Assembly (NCBI GenBank): GCA_036824045.1
Contig: DAITAZ010000001.1
Span: 124,001-188,000 of the forward strand
Length of the DNA: 64,000 bases
Direction of reading: 5' to 3'
DNA from: DAITAZ01 sp036824045
GTDB lineage: Bacteria; Pseudomonadota; Gammaproteobacteria; Burkholderiales; Rhodocyclaceae
Shown here: positions 8,049-16,916 of the stretch, piece by piece
How positions within the stretch are numbered: the first letter of the stretch is position 1
How the letters are laid out: the number at the start of each line of letters is the position of its first letter
Position numbers and translations under genes: made by a program
The notes under the pieces: model-generated
Databases searched by the model: none
Told to the model about the DNA's origin: nothing
The model's input: the letters and a program-made list of their open reading frames with translations, nothing else

Positions 8049-9308
8049 ATGCGCCGTCTGACCATCCTCCTTCTGCTGACCGCCCTGATCGTCCTGGGCC
8101 TCCCTTTGCTGGCCGCCGGCTTCGCCCTGCAATCGTTCCCGCTGGTGGACCTGCCCCGGCAACGCCAATCCGTCGACCTGCAGACCATCAAGAACATCGT
8201 CCATCGCCACAACCCCAAGAGTCAGCCCGGCCTCAACCTGAAGGAAGAGGAACTGCAACTGATGCTGGATTACACCCTGCAGCGGATCTGGGCTGGCGCC
8301 AGCAAGGTGAGCGTAGGCAAGAACGCGATCCATGTCAGCGCCACCGTGCTGCTGCCGCTCAGCCCGTTCGGCCGCTACGCCAATCTGGAGGCAGAACTCG
8401 TGCCGGAAGGCGAACTGTTTCAGGTGGAGAACGCCCGCATCGGCGAGCTGGAAATTCCGGATTTCATCGCCCGCCTGGCACGGGACAAGGTGCTGGACGC
8501 CATCCGCCAGCAGCCGGAGGGGCAGGCGTTTCTGAACGGCATTCAGGGCATCGAACTGGCTCCGCCCGTCCTGGTGGTCAACAAATGGACACCCGGGGCG
8601 CTTGCCAAGCTCAAGCGCAGCGGCGCCCTGGCCCTGCTCTCGGACGCGGAGCGCAAGCGCCTGCTCGCCTACAACCAGCGTCTGGACGAACTGGCGAGCG
8701 GCACCCGTCGTGGCCAGACCATGTCCATGGCCGATGGCCTGGCCACAGTGCTGCAGTTTGCGAGAATCCGCAGCGAAGCCAGCCAGGATCCGGTGGCCGA
8801 GAACCGGGCCGCCCTGGTGGCCTTGGGCGCCCGCGCCTATGGCAGCAATTTGGCGGCACTGCTGGAATCCAGCGCCAACGCGCCTCTGCAGGCCATCAAC
8901 TTCAGCGCCCTGGGCCGCCACGACGCCGCGCAGCATTTTCTGGTGTCGGCCGCCGTCACCGTCCTGGCCGGCGAGCAAATGGCCGAAGTCATCGGCTTGC
9001 AAAAGGAACAGCAGGACGCTCAGGGCCGATCCGGCTTCAGCTTCGCCGACCTGGCGGCCGACCGGGCTGGCATCCGCCTGGGCAAGCAGGCGATCGCCTC
9101 CGCAGAAAGCGCCCGCCGCCTGCAGGCCTACGTGGCACGCGGCGTGGTGGATGGAGACTTCCTCCCCACCCTGTCGGACCTACCCGAAAACCTTTCCTCG
9201 GCAGAATTCAGCGCCCGCTTTGGCACACCGGAGAGTCCGCGCTATCAGTCCCTGGTGGCGGACATCGACCGGCGCATCGGGGCACGGCCGGTGTTCGTCG
9301 GGCCCTGA
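8049..9308 (+). CDS. membrane-anchored or exported protein of unknown function
   Basis: 419 residues. An N-terminal hydrophobic segment (residues 4-27) looks like a signal anchor or uncleaved signal peptide. The rest is hydrophilic and mostly helical, rich in Ala, Leu, Glu and Arg, with no lipobox and no recognisable catalytic motif. The protein likely sits in the periplasm. It precedes comM on the same strand by 73 bases but is probably a separate function. Family not recognised. Confidence 0.65.
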   Translation: MRRLTILLLLTALIVLGLPLLAAGFALQSFPLVDLPRQRQSVDLQTIKNIVHRHNPKSQPGLNLKEEELQLMLDYTLQRIWAGASKVSVGKNAIHVSATVLLPLSPFGRYANLEAELVPEGELFQVENARIGELEIPDFIARLARDKVLDAIRQQPEGQAFLNGIQGIELAPPVLVVNKWTPGALAKLKRSGALALLSDAERKRLLAYNQRLDELASGTRRGQTMSMADGLATVLQFARIRSEASQDPVAENRAALVALGARAYGSNLAALLESSANAPLQAINFSALGRHDAAQHFLVSAAVTVLAGEQMAEVIGLQKEQQDAQGRSGFSFADLAADRAGIRLGKQAIASAESARRLQAYVARGVVDGDFLPTLSDLPENLSSAEFSARFGTPESPRYQSLVADIDRRIGARPVFVGP

Positions 9309-9381
9309 CCCATGCCCGAAGGCACGTCGTCATGGCTCTCGGTTAAACTCGGGGGTCTCTGAGCCCCCGATCGTCCCCGCC

Positions 9382-10878
9382 ATGTCCCTAGCCGTTGTCC
9401 GCAGTCGCGCCCTCGCCGGAATGGACGCGCCAGAGGTGACGGTGGAGGTGCATCTGGGCAACGGCCTGCCCGCCTTCAACCTGGTCGGGCTGCCGGATAC
9501 CGAGGTGAAGGAAGCCCGGGACCGGGTCCGCGCCGCCATTCAGACAGCCAATTTCAGCTTTCCGCAGATCCGGGTGACGGTCAATCTCGCCCCCGCCGAC
9601 CTGCCCAAGGAGAGCGGACGCTTCGACCTGCCCATCGCCATCGGCATCCTGGTGGCGTCGGGTCAGGTGCAGGCACCCGCCTTGGCCGAATACGAGTTCG
9701 CCGGCGAACTATCGCTCACCGGCGATCTGCGCCCGGTGCGGGGTGCCCTGGCCATGGCGGTCCACACCGGCCGCGCCGGCCGTAGCCTCGTCCTGCCGGC
9801 GGAGAACGCCCCCGAGGCCGCCCTGACCGAGGGCACGGCTGTCATCGCCGCCCGCTCACTGCTCGAAGTGTGCGCCCATCTGGGGGGGCAGGCGCCGCTC
9901 GCTCCCTATGCCGGAGCCCCGGCGACCGCGCTCCCGGAGTATCCGGACCTCCTCGACGTGAAGGGCCAAAGCCAGGCCAAGCGCGCTCTGGAGGTGGCCG
10001 CAGCGGGGGCGCACAGCCTGCTGATGTATGGCGCCCCCGGCACCGGCAAAACCATGCTCGCCCAGCGACTCGCGGGCATCATCCCGCCGCTCACCGAGGC
10101 AGCCGCGCTGGAAGCGGCCGCTATCCAGTCCCTGGCGGGACGGTTCCGGGTCGAGGACTGGAAGAAGATCCCAGTGCGGGCGCCACACCATTCAGCCTCG
10201 ACGGCGGCGCTGGTGGGAGGTGGCGGAATCCCGCGCCCCGGAGAAATTTCGCTCGCCCACCAAGGTTTGATTTTTCTTGATGAGCTCCCGGAGTTCGACC
10301 GGCGCGTGCTGGAAGCCTTGCGCGAGCCCATGGAGTCGGGCCACATCACCGTTTCCAGAGCGGCCCGGCAGGCGGAGTTTCCCGCCCGTTTCCAACTGGT
10401 GGCGGCGATGAACCCCTGCCCCTGCGGCTATCACGGCCACCCGTCCGGGCGCTGCCGGTGCACACCGGACCAGATCGCCCGCTACCGGGGCAAGCTCTCC
10501 GGTCCCCTGCTGGACCGTATCGACATGACCCTGGAGGTTCCGGTGCCTTCGGATGCCGAACTTCAGGGCCCGCCCACGGGCGACAACTCGGCCACCGTGC
10601 GGACGCGGGTAATCGCCGCGCGGGCCCGCCAGCTTGACCGCCAGGGCAAACCCAACGCGGCGCTGGCGCCGCCGGAGGTGGACCTTCACTGTCAACCGGA
10701 CGCGGCGGGCAGCCTGCTGCTCAAGAATGCCATGGCCCGGCTCAATTTGTCCGCCCGGGCCTACCACCGTATCCTCAAAGTCGCCCGCACCGTGGCCGAC
10801 CTGTCGGGCGCCCGGGCCATTGCCGCGCCCCATCTGGCCGAAGCCATCCACTACCGGCGCCCCATTACCGAGCACTGA
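9382..10878 (+). CDS. comM: ComM/YifB-family AAA+ helicase (Mg-chelatase-like)
   Basis: 498 residues. ComM is a hexameric helicase that aids branch migration during natural transformation; the gene is also widespread in non-competent species. The N-terminal third is the YifB/ComM-specific domain (MSLAVVRSRALAGMDAPEV, GLPAFNLVGLPD, NLAPADLPKESGRFDLPIA). The AAA+ module has Walker A GAPGTGKT (217-224), the HHSAS motif, Walker B in FLDELPEF, and a CPCGYHG plus RCRC zinc-like cysteine set. The start at 9382 matches the family; the frame is open upstream without coding character. Confidence 0.93.
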   Translation: MSLAVVRSRALAGMDAPEVTVEVHLGNGLPAFNLVGLPDTEVKEARDRVRAAIQTANFSFPQIRVTVNLAPADLPKESGRFDLPIAIGILVASGQVQAPALAEYEFAGELSLTGDLRPVRGALAMAVHTGRAGRSLVLPAENAPEAALTEGTAVIAARSLLEVCAHLGGQAPLAPYAGAPATALPEYPDLLDVKGQSQAKRALEVAAAGAHSLLMYGAPGTGKTMLAQRLAGIIPPLTEAAALEAAAIQSLAGRFRVEDWKKIPVRAPHHSASTAALVGGGGIPRPGEISLAHQGLIFLDELPEFDRRVLEALREPMESGHITVSRAARQAEFPARFQLVAAMNPCPCGYHGHPSGRCRCTPDQIARYRGKLSGPLLDRIDMTLEVPVPSDAELQGPPTGDNSATVRTRVIAARARQLDRQGKPNAALAPPEVDLHCQPDAAGSLLLKNAMARLNLSARAYHRILKVARTVADLSGARAIAAPHLAEAIHYRRPITEH

Positions 10879-10914
10879 ATCCAGACCCATACCGACACCC
10901 GGGAGAACTCATCC

Positions 10915-11307
10915 ATGCCATCCGCCCTTGACCCCACCCCACGCCGTCCGCGTTTTCTGCGCTGGTTCCTGCTCATCCTGATCCTGGGGGGAGCCCTGTT
11001 TGCCGGCTTCACCTGGCTCACCCTGAACTGGAGCTACTCCAGCGGCGAGCGCGCCGGCTACGTGCAGAAGTTCTCCCACAAAGGCTGGCTGTGCAAGACC
11101 TGGGAAGGCGAACTGGCCATGGTGGCCATGCCCGGGACGCTGGCCGAAATCTTCCCCTTCAGCGTCCGCGACGACGCCGTGGCGGAGAAGATCAACACCA
11201 GCATGGGCAAGCGCGTCTCGCTGGTCTATGACCAGCACATCGGCGTGCCCAGCACCTGCTTTGCCGAGACCCAGCATTACGTGGTGGACGTGAGGCAGGT
11301 GGAGTGA
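10915..11307 (+). CDS. conserved single-span inner membrane protein
   Basis: 130 residues: a proline and arginine rich cytoplasmic N-terminus, one membrane segment (RWFLLILILGGALFAGFTWL), and a periplasmic domain with two cysteines (in WLCKTWEG and STCFAET). Proteins of this plan are common hypothetical proteins in betaproteobacteria. The stop overlaps the GTG start of the transporter gene by four bases, so the two are probably co-translated. Function unknown. Confidence 0.75.
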   Translation: MPSALDPTPRRPRFLRWFLLILILGGALFAGFTWLTLNWSYSSGERAGYVQKFSHKGWLCKTWEGELAMVAMPGTLAEIFPFSVRDDAVAEKINTSMGKRVSLVYDQHIGVPSTCFAETQHYVVDVRQVE

Positions 11308-12539
11308 GTCCGGGCGGGGAGCCAGCGCCCGGTTCCGCCGCCGGCGCGGCGCACCGCCACTTGCCGGTGCTGCTGGCGACCCTGTCGGCCATCGGCCCCT
11401 TTGCCATCGACACCTACCTGCCGGCATTCCCGGACATCGCGCAAGGACTCGGGGCAAGCCAGCTCGAAGTCCAGCAGACACTCACTGCCTATCTGGCCCC
11501 CTACGCTTTCATGCTCCTCTGGCACGGCGCCATTGCCGACGCGCTGGGCCGCCGGGTGGTTCTGCTGACGGGCATGGCGGTGTTTGCCCTGGCGTCGGTC
11601 CTGTGTCTGGTTGCCCCCAGCATCGAAATACTGTGGCTGGGACGGGCGCTCCAGGGCCTCAGCGCGGGGGCCGGCACGGTTGTCGGCCGGGCCATGGTCC
11701 GGGACCTCTACCACGGCGCCCAGGCCCAGCGCGTCATGGCCCATGTGCAAATCATGTTTGCCCTGGCGCCGGCGGCGGCCCCCATCCTGGGTGGCCTGAT
11801 CGGCGCAGCGCTGGGCTGGCGCTCGGTTTTCGGTTTTCTAGTGCTGTTCAGTGCCGGCGTTTGCCTGTGGTGCTGGCGCGCCTTGCCCGAGACGCTGCCC
11901 CCGGCGCAACGCCACCCCTTGCACCCCGTAACCCTGGCCCAGGCCTACGGCCATGCCTTCACCCTGCCGCCCTTCATGCTGCTGGTGCTGGCCCTGGCTT
12001 TCAACTTCAGCGGCTTCTTCATCTATGTGCTGTCCGCCCCGGTCTTCCTGATGCAGCATCTGGGGCTTTCCGCCCAGGGCTTTGCCTGGATGTTCGTTCC
12101 GGGCGTGGCCGGGATGATGCTCGGTTCCTATCTTTCCGGACGGCTGGCGGGCCGGCTCTCGCCCCGGCGCACCATTGCCTGCGGCTACGTGGTCATGGCC
12201 ACCGCAGCCGCGGGCAACGTACTGCTCAACTTGCAGAGCCCACCCGCCTTGCCCTGGGCCATCGCCCCCATCATCGTCTACAACCTGGGCATGGCCTTGG
12301 CCATGCCCAGCCTCAGCTTGCTGGCCATTGACCTCCTGCTGCATCGCAAGGGGCTGGCGGCAAGTTGCCAGGGCTTTGTCCAGATGTGCTCCAATGCGCT
12401 CACCGCCTCGCTCATCGCGCCCCTGGCGTGGGGCAGCACCGCGGGCCTGGCCGCCACCATGGCGGTCTTCATGTCGGCCGGCATCCTCAGCTTCGGCCTC
12501 TACCTGTGGCGATGGCGCGCGCCGCCCCAAGCCCATTGA
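11304..12539 (+). CDS. Bcr/CflA-type multidrug exporter, MFS family
   Basis: 411 residues with 12 predicted membrane segments. The first segment carries the AIGPFAIDTYLPAFPDI signature of the Bcr/CflA (DHA1) drug:proton antiporters, followed by the motif A-like loop ADALGRRVVLLTG. Family members export bicyclomycin, chloramphenicol, sulfonamides or small peptides; the substrate here is unknown. Translation most likely starts at the GTG at 11304, overlapping the previous gene. Confidence 0.88.
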   Translation: MSPGGEPAPGSAAGAAHRHLPVLLATLSAIGPFAIDTYLPAFPDIAQGLGASQLEVQQTLTAYLAPYAFMLLWHGAIADALGRRVVLLTGMAVFALASVLCLVAPSIEILWLGRALQGLSAGAGTVVGRAMVRDLYHGAQAQRVMAHVQIMFALAPAAAPILGGLIGAALGWRSVFGFLVLFSAGVCLWCWRALPETLPPAQRHPLHPVTLAQAYGHAFTLPPFMLLVLALAFNFSGFFIYVLSAPVFLMQHLGLSAQGFAWMFVPGVAGMMLGSYLSGRLAGRLSPRRTIACGYVVMATAAAGNVLLNLQSPPALPWAIAPIIVYNLGMALAMPSLSLLAIDLLLHRKGLAASCQGFVQMCSNALTASLIAPLAWGSTAGLAATMAVFMSAGILSFGLYLWRWRAPPQAH

Positions 12540-12632
12540 CCCGCGGGCAACATCCGGAGCACACGCCCCCGCTTTACCGGTGTCAGGCCATCTCCTACAC
12601 TGGCTCCACGCAACGGGAGAAAGATCGACACC

Positions 12633-13133
12633 ATGAAACTCCGCCAATACCTGGCCTGGCTGGCCTTGATCGGCGCCGGCCTGGCCGGCTGCGACAACCT
12701 GGACAACCCGGTGACCACCGCGATGAAAGAAATCAAACCCGGCGTCTCCACCGGCTACGACGTGCGACAGAAATACGGCACGCCCACCCTGGAATGGCGG
12801 GAGGACGACGGCAGCGTGGTCTGGGAGTTCGCCCGCACGCCCGAGGGCAAGCGCAACTACCAGGCCACCATTGGCCCCGACCACGTCGTGCGCGATTTCC
12901 GCAATGTATTGACCGAGGAAAACTTCGCGAAGGTGCAAAAGGGCATGAGCCGCGACCAGGTCCGCCGCCTGCTCGGCAAGCCCGGGCGCATCGCCCAGCT
13001 CGGCCTGAAGAACCAGGAAGTGTGGGACTGGAAGTATGAGAACCCCCACAACGCGGATCTGCGCTTCAATGTGCATTTCAATCAGCAAGGGGTGGTGGAG
13101 GAAACCTCCCGCAACGAGGAATTCAAAGGCTAA
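12633..13133 (+). CDS. BamE/SmpA-like outer-membrane lipoprotein with two repeats
   Basis: 166 residues. A lipoprotein signal ends in the lipobox LAGC (Cys20). The mature part has two copies of the BamE-type motif: IKPGVSTGYDVRQKYGTP and VQKGMSRDQVRRLLGKPG, each followed by a tryptophan-containing strand (WEFAR, WDWKYEN). BamE itself has one such domain and belongs to the outer-membrane protein assembly machine. A two-domain version may have a different role, so I do not call it bamE. AGAAAG precedes the ATG. Confidence 0.82.
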   Translation: MKLRQYLAWLALIGAGLAGCDNLDNPVTTAMKEIKPGVSTGYDVRQKYGTPTLEWREDDGSVVWEFARTPEGKRNYQATIGPDHVVRDFRNVLTEENFAKVQKGMSRDQVRRLLGKPGRIAQLGLKNQEVWDWKYENPHNADLRFNVHFNQQGVVEETSRNEEFKG

Positions 13134-13139
13134 TTCCCC

Positions 13140-13784
13140 GTGTACATTCCCGCCCACTTCCGCGAGGCCGACCCGGACAGGCTGGAAAGCCTGATGGACC
13201 ACTACGCCTTCGCCACCCTGGTCAGCCAGATGGACGGCCTGCCCTACGCCACCCATCTGCCACTGCTCCTGGCGGCGGGGGAAGGCCCCCAGGGCACGCT
13301 CTATGGCCATCTGGCCCGGGCCAATCCCCACTGGCGAGCGCTCGCGGCCGGGGGCCCCGCACTGGCTGTCTTCATGGGGCCTCACGCCTATGTCTCGGGC
13401 ACCTGGTACGGCAGCCCGAACCCGCCCACCTGGAACTACGCCGCCGTGCACGTGTACGGCACCTGCACCCTGCTGGAAGACGCCGACGCGACCCTCTCGC
13501 TCCTCGCCCAGCTCACGGACCGCTACGACGCCGGCAGCGCCGACCCGGACGGCCCGGTGCAGAGCGAAGAAACCAAACGCCGGACACTGGCGGGCCTGGT
13601 CGCCTTCCGCATGGAGATCAGCGAGATCCAGGGCAAGTTCAAACTCTCCCAGAACCGCAGCGCTGCTGACCAGCAACGCATCATCGCCCGCCTTGGCCAG
13701 TCCGACGACCCGGCGGCCCATGCCCTGTCCGGCCTGATGCTGGAAAACCTGCTGCGCGCCACGCTCCCCGCCGCGGGCGGCTGA
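13140..13784 (+). CDS. paiB: PaiB-family FMN-binding protein
   Basis: 214 residues from a GTG start six bases after the previous stop. The N-terminal MYIPAHFREAD and the ATHLPLLL strand are the family hallmarks, and the C-terminal third has the KLSQNRSAADQQRIIARL segment found in PaiB. The family adopts the split-barrel FMN-binding fold and was named as a transcriptional repressor in Bacillus; its function in proteobacteria is not settled. It converges on the barrel gene with five bases between stops. Confidence 0.88.
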   Translation: MYIPAHFREADPDRLESLMDHYAFATLVSQMDGLPYATHLPLLLAAGEGPQGTLYGHLARANPHWRALAAGGPALAVFMGPHAYVSGTWYGSPNPPTWNYAAVHVYGTCTLLEDADATLSLLAQLTDRYDAGSADPDGPVQSEETKRRTLAGLVAFRMEISEIQGKFKLSQNRSAADQQRIIARLGQSDDPAAHALSGLMLENLLRATLPAAGG

Positions 13785-13789
13785 GCCGC

Positions 13790-14605
13790 TCAAAAACTCA
13801 GGGAAAGGGTGCCGCCCACCGCCCACTGCGGCGAACCATTGGCCAGGCCACGCACCACGTAGGCCTGTAGCCTGTGCCGGGCATCCAGCCGATAGCTGCC
13901 GAAGACGCTGAGTTCCGCCAGTGGCGCCGCGTCCGGCAGCAGGCGCTGGCGGTAGTCCATCGCCACACCGAGCCGCGTGGCCGCCCCGAGCGCGCGACTG
14001 AATCCGGCGCTGAATATCCAGGGGTTGCGAAAATCCGCCCAGGCGGGGTCGCCCATATAACGCCACCCTGCGCTGCCGAACAGGGACCAGGGCCCCAGGC
14101 CCCGCGCCACATCCAGTTGCACGGTCGAATCACGGGCCCCCGTGCCCAGGCCCTTGGCGGCATCGGCGGTGGCGAACTTGATCTTCCCCGTCACATCCAG
14201 CAGCCAGCCTTCGCCCTGGGGCAGGGCCAGGGCGTAACTCACGGCCGCCACCACGTCCCCCGGCCCACTCTGCGTCTGCCGCGCCGTGGCCACCGGCGAA
14301 GCGATGCCGCCAACCCCGTCGCCCACCACACGGGCAGGACCGTCGACGGACAGATAGGGAACGGTGAGTCTGGCCAGCCAAGCGCCGTGCTCGTAGCGCA
14401 CGCCCAAGGCGTGGGACCAGATGCGCGTGGCCGTGCTCGCACCGTAGTAGCCCACGGCGTAATCGGTGCCCAAGCTCGCGGTCCACACCCCCTCGGCGCT
14501 GCTTTGGGCCAGCGCCACCGCCGAGCCCAGGCTGGCCACCAGGGCAACCGCCCGGTTCCGCCATCGGCCGCACCCGCGCCCCACCCCACGCCGGACTCCG
14601 ATCAT
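13790..14605 (-). CDS. outer-membrane beta-barrel protein of unknown function
   Basis: 271 residues. A basic n-region is followed by a signal peptide (VALVASLGSAVALAQ). The mature part is a series of amphipathic strands of alternating pattern with many Tyr, Trp and Gly, and it ends in Phe (GGTLSLSF), the usual C-terminal signal of outer-membrane barrels. About 10-12 strands can be drawn. It is the third gene of a minus-strand operon; its ATG overlaps the DUF5666 stop by four bases. It could be a channel for the products of the locus, but that is inference. Confidence 0.72.
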   Translation of the reverse strand: MIGVRRGVGRGCGRWRNRAVALVASLGSAVALAQSSAEGVWTASLGTDYAVGYYGASTATRIWSHALGVRYEHGAWLARLTVPYLSVDGPARVVGDGVGGIASPVATARQTQSGPGDVVAAVSYALALPQGEGWLLDVTGKIKFATADAAKGLGTGARDSTVQLDVARGLGPWSLFGSAGWRYMGDPAWADFRNPWIFSAGFSRALGAATRLGVAMDYRQRLLPDAAPLAELSVFGSYRLDARHRLQAYVVRGLANGSPQWAVGGTLSLSF

Positions 14606-15930
14606 GGACGCCGCCCCCCACGCTCCGGACGGACCAACGCGCCTTCACGCCGCAGGATTTCCGGACGTGTCGCGTCCGGCCGCTGTAATTCCGGCCGCAT
14701 CATGTCCGCCCGCGTGGATTCCGCCCGCGCCGCTTCATTTCTGCCCTCAACCGGGGCCCGTCCCTCTGCGCCACGGCCGTCGCCACGTTCCGCTTCCGTC
14801 GCGCCACGTTCGGTGCGTCCGGGCTCGGCTGGGGACTCGGTACCCTCCCGCTGGCCCGCCGCCCGCCCCACGCCAGCCCCATCCCGCAGCGCCGGCCGTT
14901 CCACCTGCAGGCGTTCCGCCTGCACCCGCCCATCGGCCCGGAGCACGCCGCTCAACTGCACCCGACTGCCCGGCTCCACGGCCGTCAGCGCCGCAGCCGG
15001 CCCCAGCTCCACCCAGATCCCATCCACATCCAGCCCACCCGCCCGGGCTGCCCGCACATAGCCCTGCAGGCTCAGCGCCCGCACTGGTCCCACCAACGCC
15101 CGCACCGGCCCCGCCAGCACCGCCTCGGCCTGGAGCACGCCGTGCAGGGCGCGGCCCCGCACCAGCACCTCCTCGCCCAGCCGCGGCAAGCGCCCCCCGG
15201 CACCCGGCCCCATCCGGACCAGCAGATCGCCCACGCGGAATCCATCCGCCTGCAGCCCCGCCACCGTGCCCAGCACGCTGTCCGGCCCACCATCGCGGAG
15301 CTCGACCCGCGCGGCCAGCACCACGCCATCGGGCAGGCGATGCCCGGCAACCGCCAGGCGTGCGCCCACTGGAACGCGAGCGGCAGCGCCCGTCGGCAGG
15401 CGCACCGTCTGTCCCAGCAGGCGCACCGTGTCAGTGGCGGCATTGACCGCCTCCACGGCGCCGACCACGGTGTGCACGACGGCGATGTTCCGCGCCCGAT
15501 ATTCACCACCCCCAAGACCCTGCGCGCTCACCACCACGCTCTGGCCGAGCGCCAGAACGCTGGAAGCCGCTTGCCGGCCGTCCATCAAGGTCGGCGTGGC
15601 GGCGTCGAAATGCACCTCCAGCCCATTGACGCAGATGCTGGCAAAGCCCGACACCACGCCGACGATGCCCGTTCCACCGATACCGTGATCGCCCGGGGAT
15701 CGTGCCACCTGCGGCTCCGGCGGAAGGTGGCCGGTCCCCCCGATGCCCCGGTCGTCCCCGCGCCCGGTGCCGCCGATCCCCCGGTCTTCCCCCGGTCCCA
15801 AGGCCAGCACCGGGGCCTCGATCCAGCGCTTGTCCGCGCACGGGTTGTCGCGGCCCAACGCCAGCGCCGGCAGCAGCAGCACGCCCAGCAGTACCCAGCG
15901 CGCCACCGAGCGCTCAAGCACGCTCATCAC
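14602..15930 (-). CDS. exported DUF5666-repeat protein with three GIGGTG motifs
   Basis: 442 residues. The signal peptide ends near residue 26. Three GIGGTG motifs, each after an acidic D-R or D-H, lie at residues 51-56, 62-67 and 83-88. From residue 89 to about 350 there are roughly four DUF5666-like beta-barrel repeats (GVVSGFASICVNGLEVHFD, GAVEAVNAATDTVRLLG, GTVAGLQADGFRVGD, GYVRAARAGGLDVDGI). The last 90 residues are charged and low complexity, rich in Arg, Glu, Pro and Gly. It overlaps the upstream DUF6502 gene by 17 bases and the downstream barrel gene by four, so the three are co-expressed. Likely periplasmic or surface; function unknown. Confidence 0.75.
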   Translation of the reverse strand: MMSVLERSVARWVLLGVLLLPALALGRDNPCADKRWIEAPVLALGPGEDRGIGGTGRGDDRGIGGTGHLPPEPQVARSPGDHGIGGTGIVGVVSGFASICVNGLEVHFDAATPTLMDGRQAASSVLALGQSVVVSAQGLGGGEYRARNIAVVHTVVGAVEAVNAATDTVRLLGQTVRLPTGAAARVPVGARLAVAGHRLPDGVVLAARVELRDGGPDSVLGTVAGLQADGFRVGDLLVRMGPGAGGRLPRLGEEVLVRGRALHGVLQAEAVLAGPVRALVGPVRALSLQGYVRAARAGGLDVDGIWVELGPAAALTAVEPGSRVQLSGVLRADGRVQAERLQVERPALRDGAGVGRAAGQREGTESPAEPGRTERGATEAERGDGRGAEGRAPVEGRNEAARAESTRADMMRPELQRPDATRPEILRREGALVRPERGGRRP

Positions 15931-16801
15931 CGCCGTCAGCGCCTTCGTCAGCCCCGTTCGGGGCGGGTTCGCTGTAGAAATAGATGCCGAAGTTCATCCG
16001 CTGCCCGGGCGCAGCCGCCCCCGTCGCCCGGAGTTCCCCTGCACGACGGTTGAGCGCCCGCAGCACGGCCATCCCGCGTTCCTCCGCCTCCTCGCGCAAC
16101 GCCGCCACACCCTCGACGCTCAATCCGTCCGAGTACACGCAACGCTCCAGAAAAGGCGGCTGGCCGCCCAGCACGTTGTGGCTGGCAGCCGCCAAGTGGT
16201 CATGCAGGTTGCGCCCAAAGTAGAACAGCTTCTCCTCCTCGCCCTTTTCCGGGACGAAGGCGCCGGTGCGCAGACACACGCGACCCTCCGCGTCCAGCTC
16301 CGCCAGCCCCAGGCGCAGCCACTCTTCCAGCACCGCCCGGGCGCGGACATCGGTGGATTCTTCCGCCACCAGCCGGTCGAAGGAGGCGCCACCGTCCGCC
16401 CGGGCCTGCCGCGGCAGTGGCAGGGGCCGCCCCTCCGGGTCCAGATAGGCGGGCTCGGCGCACCACCGCGCTACCAGACGCGCGCCCAGGGATACGTTGG
16501 GCGGCGCGGTGGCCGGGTCCGCCGGCTCACCCAGCAGGCGGCGCACATCCTTGCGATGCACGCCGGTCATGAGGCTGATGCGGCTGTCCGTCTGACGGCG
16601 CCCGGGAGCGGGAAAGTCGTCCACGGCCACCTGTACGTAGATGCCCTTGAGCAACCCCGCCAGGTAGGGATAGGTCACGCCCCGCGCCAGCAGTAGCCGC
16701 ACCAGGGGCCGGAGCACGTGCCGCAACGCCCGGACGAGAACGGGGTTGACGGCCGGCGTCTCGGCGGGTGTTTGGCTGTGGTCGTCAGGGAGCGGGGGCA
16801 T
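15914..16801 (-). CDS. DUF6502-family protein, putative DNA-binding regulator
   Basis: 295 residues, no signal peptide. Residues 21-92 look like a winged-helix domain: RALRHVLRPLVRLLLARGVTY, then the recognition-type segment SRISLMTGVHRKDVRRLL. The middle is helical and acidic, and the last third (YFGRNLHDHLAAASHNVLGG, MNFGIYFYSEP) matches what I know of DUF6502 proteins, which often sit beside DUF5666 genes. The domain plan suggests a cytoplasmic regulator of the locus, and it lies next to paired inverted repeats at 16837-16916. DNA binding is inference from the helix pattern. First gene of the three-gene operon. Confidence 0.72.
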   Translation of the reverse strand: MPPLPDDHSQTPAETPAVNPVLVRALRHVLRPLVRLLLARGVTYPYLAGLLKGIYVQVAVDDFPAPGRRQTDSRISLMTGVHRKDVRRLLGEPADPATAPPNVSLGARLVARWCAEPAYLDPEGRPLPLPRQARADGGASFDRLVAEESTDVRARAVLEEWLRLGLAELDAEGRVCLRTGAFVPEKGEEEKLFYFGRNLHDHLAAASHNVLGGQPPFLERCVYSDGLSVEGVAALREEAEERGMAVLRALNRRAGELRATGAAAPGQRMNFGIYFYSEPAPNGADEGADGGDERA

Positions 16802-16836
16802 GGACGAAGTATCGCATGGCGGCCAAAAACAATTAA

Positions 16837-16853
16837 GTGGGAAAATTTCCCAT
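16837..16853. promoter_or_regulatory. inverted repeat, operator copy 1
   Basis: GTGGGA, five bases, TCCCAT. The inner 15 bases (16838-16852) are a perfect palindrome around one central base. It ends seven bases before the -35 box of the plus-strand promoter and about 36 bases upstream of the DUF6502 start codon, so it could control both directions. Confidence 0.6.
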
Positions 16854-16860
16854 TTTCTGA

Positions 16861-16889
16861 TTGACGTGAGCCACCACTCCGCCTACATT
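16861..16889 (+). promoter_or_regulatory. sigma-70 promoter of the secreted protein / Slam-like pair
   Basis: TTGACG (16861-16866), 17 bases, TACATT (16884-16889). The predicted start is near 16896. It is framed by the two copies of the same inverted repeat, one just upstream of the -35 box and one just after the start point, an arrangement typical of a repressed promoter. Confidence 0.6.
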
Positions 16890-16899
16890 AGACCTGCCG

Positions 16900-16916
16900 G
16901 TGGGATTTTTTCCCAC
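16900..16916. promoter_or_regulatory. inverted repeat, operator copy 2
   Basis: GTGGGA, five T, TCCCAC: the same arms as copy 1 with a different centre. The centres are 63 bases apart, six turns of B-DNA, which would put two bound proteins on the same face of the helix. It lies at about +4 to +20 of the predicted transcript. Confidence 0.6.

Noticed and set aside
11838..14066. Minus-strand open frame of about 740 codons opposite the transporter, BamE-like and paiB genes
   Set aside because: It crosses three well-supported genes and a real minus-strand gene in another frame, and has no recognisable sequence.
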